Positions 60,980 through 64,000 of a stretch of DNA of 64,000 bases are shown here, in pieces. The notes under the pieces were generated by a model. That model was not told the origin of the DNA and did no database searches. It saw only the letters and a program-made list of their open reading frames with translations. Each line of letters opens with the position of its first letter. Position 1 is the first letter of the stretch. The DNA is from Aureimonas psammosilenae (lineage in GTDB: Bacteria > Pseudomonadota > Alphaproteobacteria > Rhizobiales > Rhizobiaceae): contig NZ_WEZG01000003.1 of the NCBI RefSeq assembly GCF_009176975.1, positions 124,001 to 188,000 on the forward strand, written 5' to 3'. The position numbers and the translations under genes were made by a program.

Positions 60980-61109
60980 TCGCGATCCGTCCTTCCTTCA
61001 ACGCACGCGCCGATGCGCGGAGGGGCATGTTTGGCCGAGGTCTTGCTGCGATGCAACAGGCCGGCCGTTCAATCGGATGAGAGGCGCGGCTAGGACGCCT
61101 TGACGAAAG

Positions 61110-61541
61110 TCAGCGCGCGCCGGTCTTCGCGGCCAAAGCCGAACCGATATGAAGTTCCAGTTCGGACGCCGTGTAGGGTTTCTGCACGATCGGGCAGTCA
61201 TGCCAGACCTCGTCCACGCCGGCCCGCCCATAGCCAGTGGCGAACACGAGCGGAACGCCGCGCTGGCGAAGCTTCTCGGCGATCGGATAGACCTTGTCGC
61301 CAGCGATGTTCACGTCGAGAACCGCGAAATCGATCTGCGGCAACTGCTCAGCCATCTCGACACCACGATTGACGCGCATCGCGAGCCCGACCAGTTCGCA
61401 GCCGAACTCGTAGAGCATGTCCTCGAGCTGCATGGCGACGAGCGACTCGTCCTCCACGGCCAGAACCTTCAGGCCGGACAACCCTCCCGGCGTCCCAGCC
61501 TTGCTTGGTATTTTACCCCCCAACGTCGCCGACCTCTGCAA
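61110..61541 (-). CDS. Single-domain response regulator
   Basis: A 143-residue receiver with no output domain. Acid pocket EDE (30-32), phospho-acceptor Asp76 in AVLDVNI, and Lys in IVQKPY. It starts inside the end of the HWE kinase gene (29-nt overlap, TTG start at 61541; the first 20 residues are a weakly folded leader, and the domain proper begins at LKVLAVEDES). It is probably the kinase's partner or a phosphate sink. Confidence 0.85.
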   Translation of the reverse strand: MQRSATLGGKIPSKAGTPGGLSGLKVLAVEDESLVAMQLEDMLYEFGCELVGLAMRVNRGVEMAEQLPQIDFAVLDVNIAGDKVYPIAEKLRQRGVPLVFATGYGRAGVDEVWHDCPIVQKPYTASELELHIGSALAAKTGAR

Positions 61542-62979
61542 CCGCTACCTGAATGCGGCAAATGAGGCCCGTCGCGCCGAGTTCAAGGGCAAAATCGCCG
61601 TCCAGTTCGCCTTCGATCACGCGTTCCAGCGTGCGCATCCCCAAGCCGCGCGGCCATTCCTGGGGCGACGAGAAGTTGCCGCTTTCGCTCCATTCGATGT
61701 CGAGACGAGGCTCGCCCTCGCCGAGCATCACATCCCACCGGACCTCCAGCGAGCCGCCATCGACGGACAACGCGCCGTATTTGACGGCATTGCTGGCGAG
61801 TTCATGGAACACCATCGCAAACGCGATGGCGGCGCGCGGCGTGAGGGCGACGGCCGGTCCGTGCGTCGTCACCCTCGCCGTGCCGAAAGCGTTCACCTCC
61901 TGGTGGAGAAGGGTGTCGAGCCCGATCTTCTCCCAATGGCGGTCGCTGATGATGTCGTGAACGTTGGACAGCGCCTTGATCCGCGCTTCGAACGCGTCGA
62001 GGCCGTGGCGGTCGGCATTGCGGAAGCTGCGGCGGGCAATCGACTGCACCGTCGACAACGTGTTCTTCACGCGGTGATTCAACTCGTCCAACAGAAGGCG
62101 CTGGCGATGAAGCGTGCGGTACTGATCGGTCCGGTCGGTTCCCTGCACGAAGACGCCGCTGACCTTGCCGTCACCGTCGCGGATCGGCTGGTAGTGGAAG
62201 TCGAGAAAGGCTTCTCGCGGCGCTTCGTTCGGCCCCTCGTTCAGGACAACGCGCACGCCCTCCCCGCTTTCGGAATGACCCGTGCCATAGACGTTGTCGA
62301 GCAAGGTCGTGAACTTCTGCTCGACGACCTCCGGAAACACCTCGCGCACCGTCAGACCATCCAGCGGCCGGTTGCCGGTGAAATGCCGGTAGGCGTCGTT
62401 AGCGAAGGAAAAGCGATGGTCCGGTCCCGATAGGATCGCGATCATGCTCGGCGCCTGGACGAACATGCGACGAAATTCGGCGCTGGCGGCGAGCGATTCC
62501 TCGTAGGCGCGCTCGACTTCCCGAGCCCGCTGCAGAACGTGAATGCTGCGCGAGGGCAGCGCGACGCCCTCGCCGCTCTGCCGTCCTGGCATAAGTTCGG
62601 TCACATCGACGGTGTTCTGAAGGACGAAAGCCGTTTGCCCTCGCTCGTCGATGAGGGGCGTATGGATGGCCGTCCAGTAACGCTCCTGAAAACCGCCGCC
62701 TTCGGAAGCCGGCAAGGGCGTGGCATAGGGAATGAAGGCCAGCGTGTCGCTGCAACCGGTTTCAAGGACCTTGCGAAGCGATTTCCGCAGCCGCTCTCCC
62801 TCGACGCCATCATTGGGAAACAGATCGAACAGGTTTCGGCCTATCAGCGCCGCCGAAGGCATCTTGACGGTCGCCTCATAGGCTCTGTTCACGGCGACGA
62901 AATTCATCTCGGCATCGAGCACCATGTAGGGGCTCGGCAGTTCGAGAAAGAGGCTCTGGAAGTCGATCACCACACGCAA
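61513..62979 (-). CDS. HWE family sensor histidine kinase with two PAS domains
   Basis: A 488-residue soluble kinase. PAS domains at about 8-130 and 165-285 (the second ends VSGVFVQGTDRTDQ), then the HWE kinase domain with phospho-His302 in DELNHRVKN, the N-box FHELASNAVKYGAL, and the Trp-x-Glu of DIEWSE (the 'WE' of HWE), ending RGLGMRTLERVI. HWE kinases are mainly from Rhizobiales and often respond to light or stress; the PAS domains lack an obvious flavin-binding NCRFLQ motif. A TTG at 62979 or the GTG at 62973 is the start. Confidence 0.9.
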   Translation of the reverse strand: MRVVIDFQSLFLELPSPYMVLDAEMNFVAVNRAYEATVKMPSAALIGRNLFDLFPNDGVEGERLRKSLRKVLETGCSDTLAFIPYATPLPASEGGGFQERYWTAIHTPLIDERGQTAFVLQNTVDVTELMPGRQSGEGVALPSRSIHVLQRAREVERAYEESLAASAEFRRMFVQAPSMIAILSGPDHRFSFANDAYRHFTGNRPLDGLTVREVFPEVVEQKFTTLLDNVYGTGHSESGEGVRVVLNEGPNEAPREAFLDFHYQPIRDGDGKVSGVFVQGTDRTDQYRTLHRQRLLLDELNHRVKNTLSTVQSIARRSFRNADRHGLDAFEARIKALSNVHDIISDRHWEKIGLDTLLHQEVNAFGTARVTTHGPAVALTPRAAIAFAMVFHELASNAVKYGALSVDGGSLEVRWDVMLGEGEPRLDIEWSESGNFSSPQEWPRGLGMRTLERVIEGELDGDFALELGATGLICRIQVAVAEVGDVGG

Positions 62980-63100
62980 AGTCCGGACGACATGCTTCCC
63001 GACGAAAGCAGGAACCTGACCGGATTATAGGCCGGCTGACGAATATGACAGGGTGCGGCGCGAGAATCTGACGCGCTCCCATCAAACCCTGTTCGCGCAA

Positions 63101-63136
63101 CATACGGCCGCGGCACTCGAAATCCGCGGCCGTATG
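63101..63136 (-). terminator. Hairpin downstream of ettA
   Basis: Perfect 13-bp inverted repeat CATACGGCCGCGG / CCGCGGCCGTATG with a 10-nt loop, beginning 6 nt after the ettA stop. No T tract follows on the minus strand, so termination efficiency is unclear. Confidence 0.6.
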
Positions 63137-63141
63137 AGGGT

Positions 63142-64000
63142 TCAGCGCGTCAAGCGCTTGTAGGTCGGCCGCTTCGGATTGACGGATTCCGGACCGAGCC
63201 GCCGGATCTTGTCTTCCTCGTAATCGGCGAAGTTGCCCTCGAACCATTCGACATGGCTGTCGCCCTCGAAGGCGAGAATGTGCGTCGCCAGACGATCCAG
63301 GAACATGCGATCGTGGCTGATCACCACGGCGCAGCCGGCGTAATCCTCCAGCGCATCCTCCAGCGCGGTCAGGGTTTCGGTGTCGAGGTCGTTGGTCGGC
63401 TCGTCCAGAAGAATGACGTTCGAGCCGGACTTCAGCATCTTGGCCAGATGGACGCGGTTGCGCTGGCCGCCCGACAAGGTGCCGACCTTCTGCTGCTGGT
63501 CCGTGCCCTTGAAGTTGAAGTTGCCGACATAAGCGCGGCTGTTCATCTCGTACTTGCCGAGCTTCAGGATATCGACGCCGCCGGAAATTTCTTCCCAGAC
63601 GTTCTTCGCCCCGTCCAGATGGTCGCGGCTCTGGTCGACATAGCCGAGCGACACCGTGTCGCCGACGGAAATCTGCCCGTCGTCCGGCTGTTCCTGGCCG
63701 GTAATCATCTTGAACAGGGTGGATTTGCCCGCGCCGTTCGGCCCGATGATGCCGACGATGCCGCCGGGCGGCAGCCTGAAGGACAGGTTCTCGATGAGAA
63801 CGCGGTCGCCGTAGCTCTTGGTGAGATTGTTGATCTCGATGACCTTGGTGCCCAGACGCTCGCCCGTCGGGATGACGATGCGCCCGTCCGCCGGCTTCCT
63901 CTGCTCGGCGCGCTCCACGAGATCGTTATAGGCCTGAATGCGGGCTTTCGACTTCGTCTGCCGGGCCTTGGCACCCTGGCTGATCCATTCGCGCTCGCGC
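63142..64000 (-). CDS. ettA: ABC-F ATPase EttA (energy-dependent translational throttle), 5' end outside window
   Basis: The visible 285 C-terminal residues cover the linker (REREWISQGAKARQTKSKAR) and the second ATP-binding domain: Walker A IGPNGAGKSTLFK, the signature LSGGQRNRVHLAKML, Walker B VILLDEPTNDLD, and the H-loop VISHDRMFLDRLA. ABC-F proteins of this type bind the ribosomal E site and gate entry into elongation according to energy charge. The first ATPase domain and start codon are beyond position 64000. Confidence 0.95.
   Translation of the reverse strand, partial: REREWISQGAKARQTKSKARIQAYNDLVERAEQRKPADGRIVIPTGERLGTKVIEINNLTKSYGDRVLIENLSFRLPPGGIVGIIGPNGAGKSTLFKMITGQEQPDDGQISVGDTVSLGYVDQSRDHLDGAKNVWEEISGGVDILKLGKYEMNSRAYVGNFNFKGTDQQQKVGTLSGGQRNRVHLAKMLKSGSNVILLDEPTNDLDTETLTALEDALEDYAGCAVVISHDRMFLDRLATHILAFEGDSHVEWFEGNFADYEEDKIRRLGPESVNPKRPTYKRLTR

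Overview
This 64 kb, GC-rich window is a chromosomal core region of an alphaproteobacterium, most likely of the order Hyphomicrobiales (Rhizobiales). The evidence is the circularly permuted (two-piece) tmRNA gene, the alphaproteobacterial SspB, the order hflK-hflC-degP next to folA and thyA, a complete division and cell-wall (dcw) cluster ending ftsZ-lpxC-bamD-recN-ligA, the BA14K protein, and two TTAA-N7-TTAA sequences that match the CtrA-binding consensus. The family cannot be fixed from the sequence; Aurantimonadaceae-like is only a guess. No tRNA, rRNA, CRISPR array, insertion sequence, prophage or toxin-antitoxin pair was found.

Positions 1-6.3 kb hold protein quality control and folate/dTMP genes: a partial degP-type protease, hflC, hflK, folA and thyA on the minus strand, then on the plus strand ssrA (tmRNA), sspB and two small genes. 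The tmRNA tag and the adaptor that delivers tagged proteins to ClpXP are therefore direct neighbours. Positions 6.3-22.6 kb are mixed housekeeping: a giant AsmA-family protein, a RIO-like kinase, a UvrD/PcrA helicase, a cation/H+ antiporter, a BA14K protein, PrmA, SCO1, an MFS transporter, a Tim44-like protein, AzlCD and a DEDDh exonuclease with a zinc-finger-like tail.

Positions 22.6-48.5 kb form one long minus-strand block, read right to left: mraZ, rsmH, ftsL, ftsI, murE, murF, mraY, murD, ftsW, murG, murC, murB, ddlB, ftsQ, ftsA, ftsZ, lpxC, bamD, recN, ligA. Many neighbours overlap by 4 nt. Upstream of mraZ lie four TGGG repeats at an exact 10-bp period, the expected MraZ operator, together with a CtrA-type box. 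A second CtrA-type box sits upstream of ddlB-ftsQ-ftsA. The block makes lipid II, builds the septal ring and commits to lipid A and outer-membrane protein assembly.

Positions 48.7-64 kb begin with rnpB (RNase P RNA). Next come a YdcZ-type transporter pair and a run of peptidoglycan hydrolases (AmiD-type amidase, GH25 muramidase, MltB-type transglycosylase) mixed with a TerB/DnaJ protein and a small lipoprotein. Then follow DUF4282 and DUF4112 genes, an ornithine/lysine decarboxylase, a 28-residue membrane peptide gene, metF with an ArsR-methyltransferase regulator and a perfect 20-bp palindromic operator, trmO, DUF2293, MOSC and DedA genes, an HWE histidine kinase with an overlapping single-domain response regulator, and the 3' part of ettA.

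No wholly new multi-gene system is evident. The most interesting signals are regulatory (MraZ repeats, CtrA-type boxes, the metF palindrome), the ssrA-sspB adjacency and the unannotated micro-ORF.
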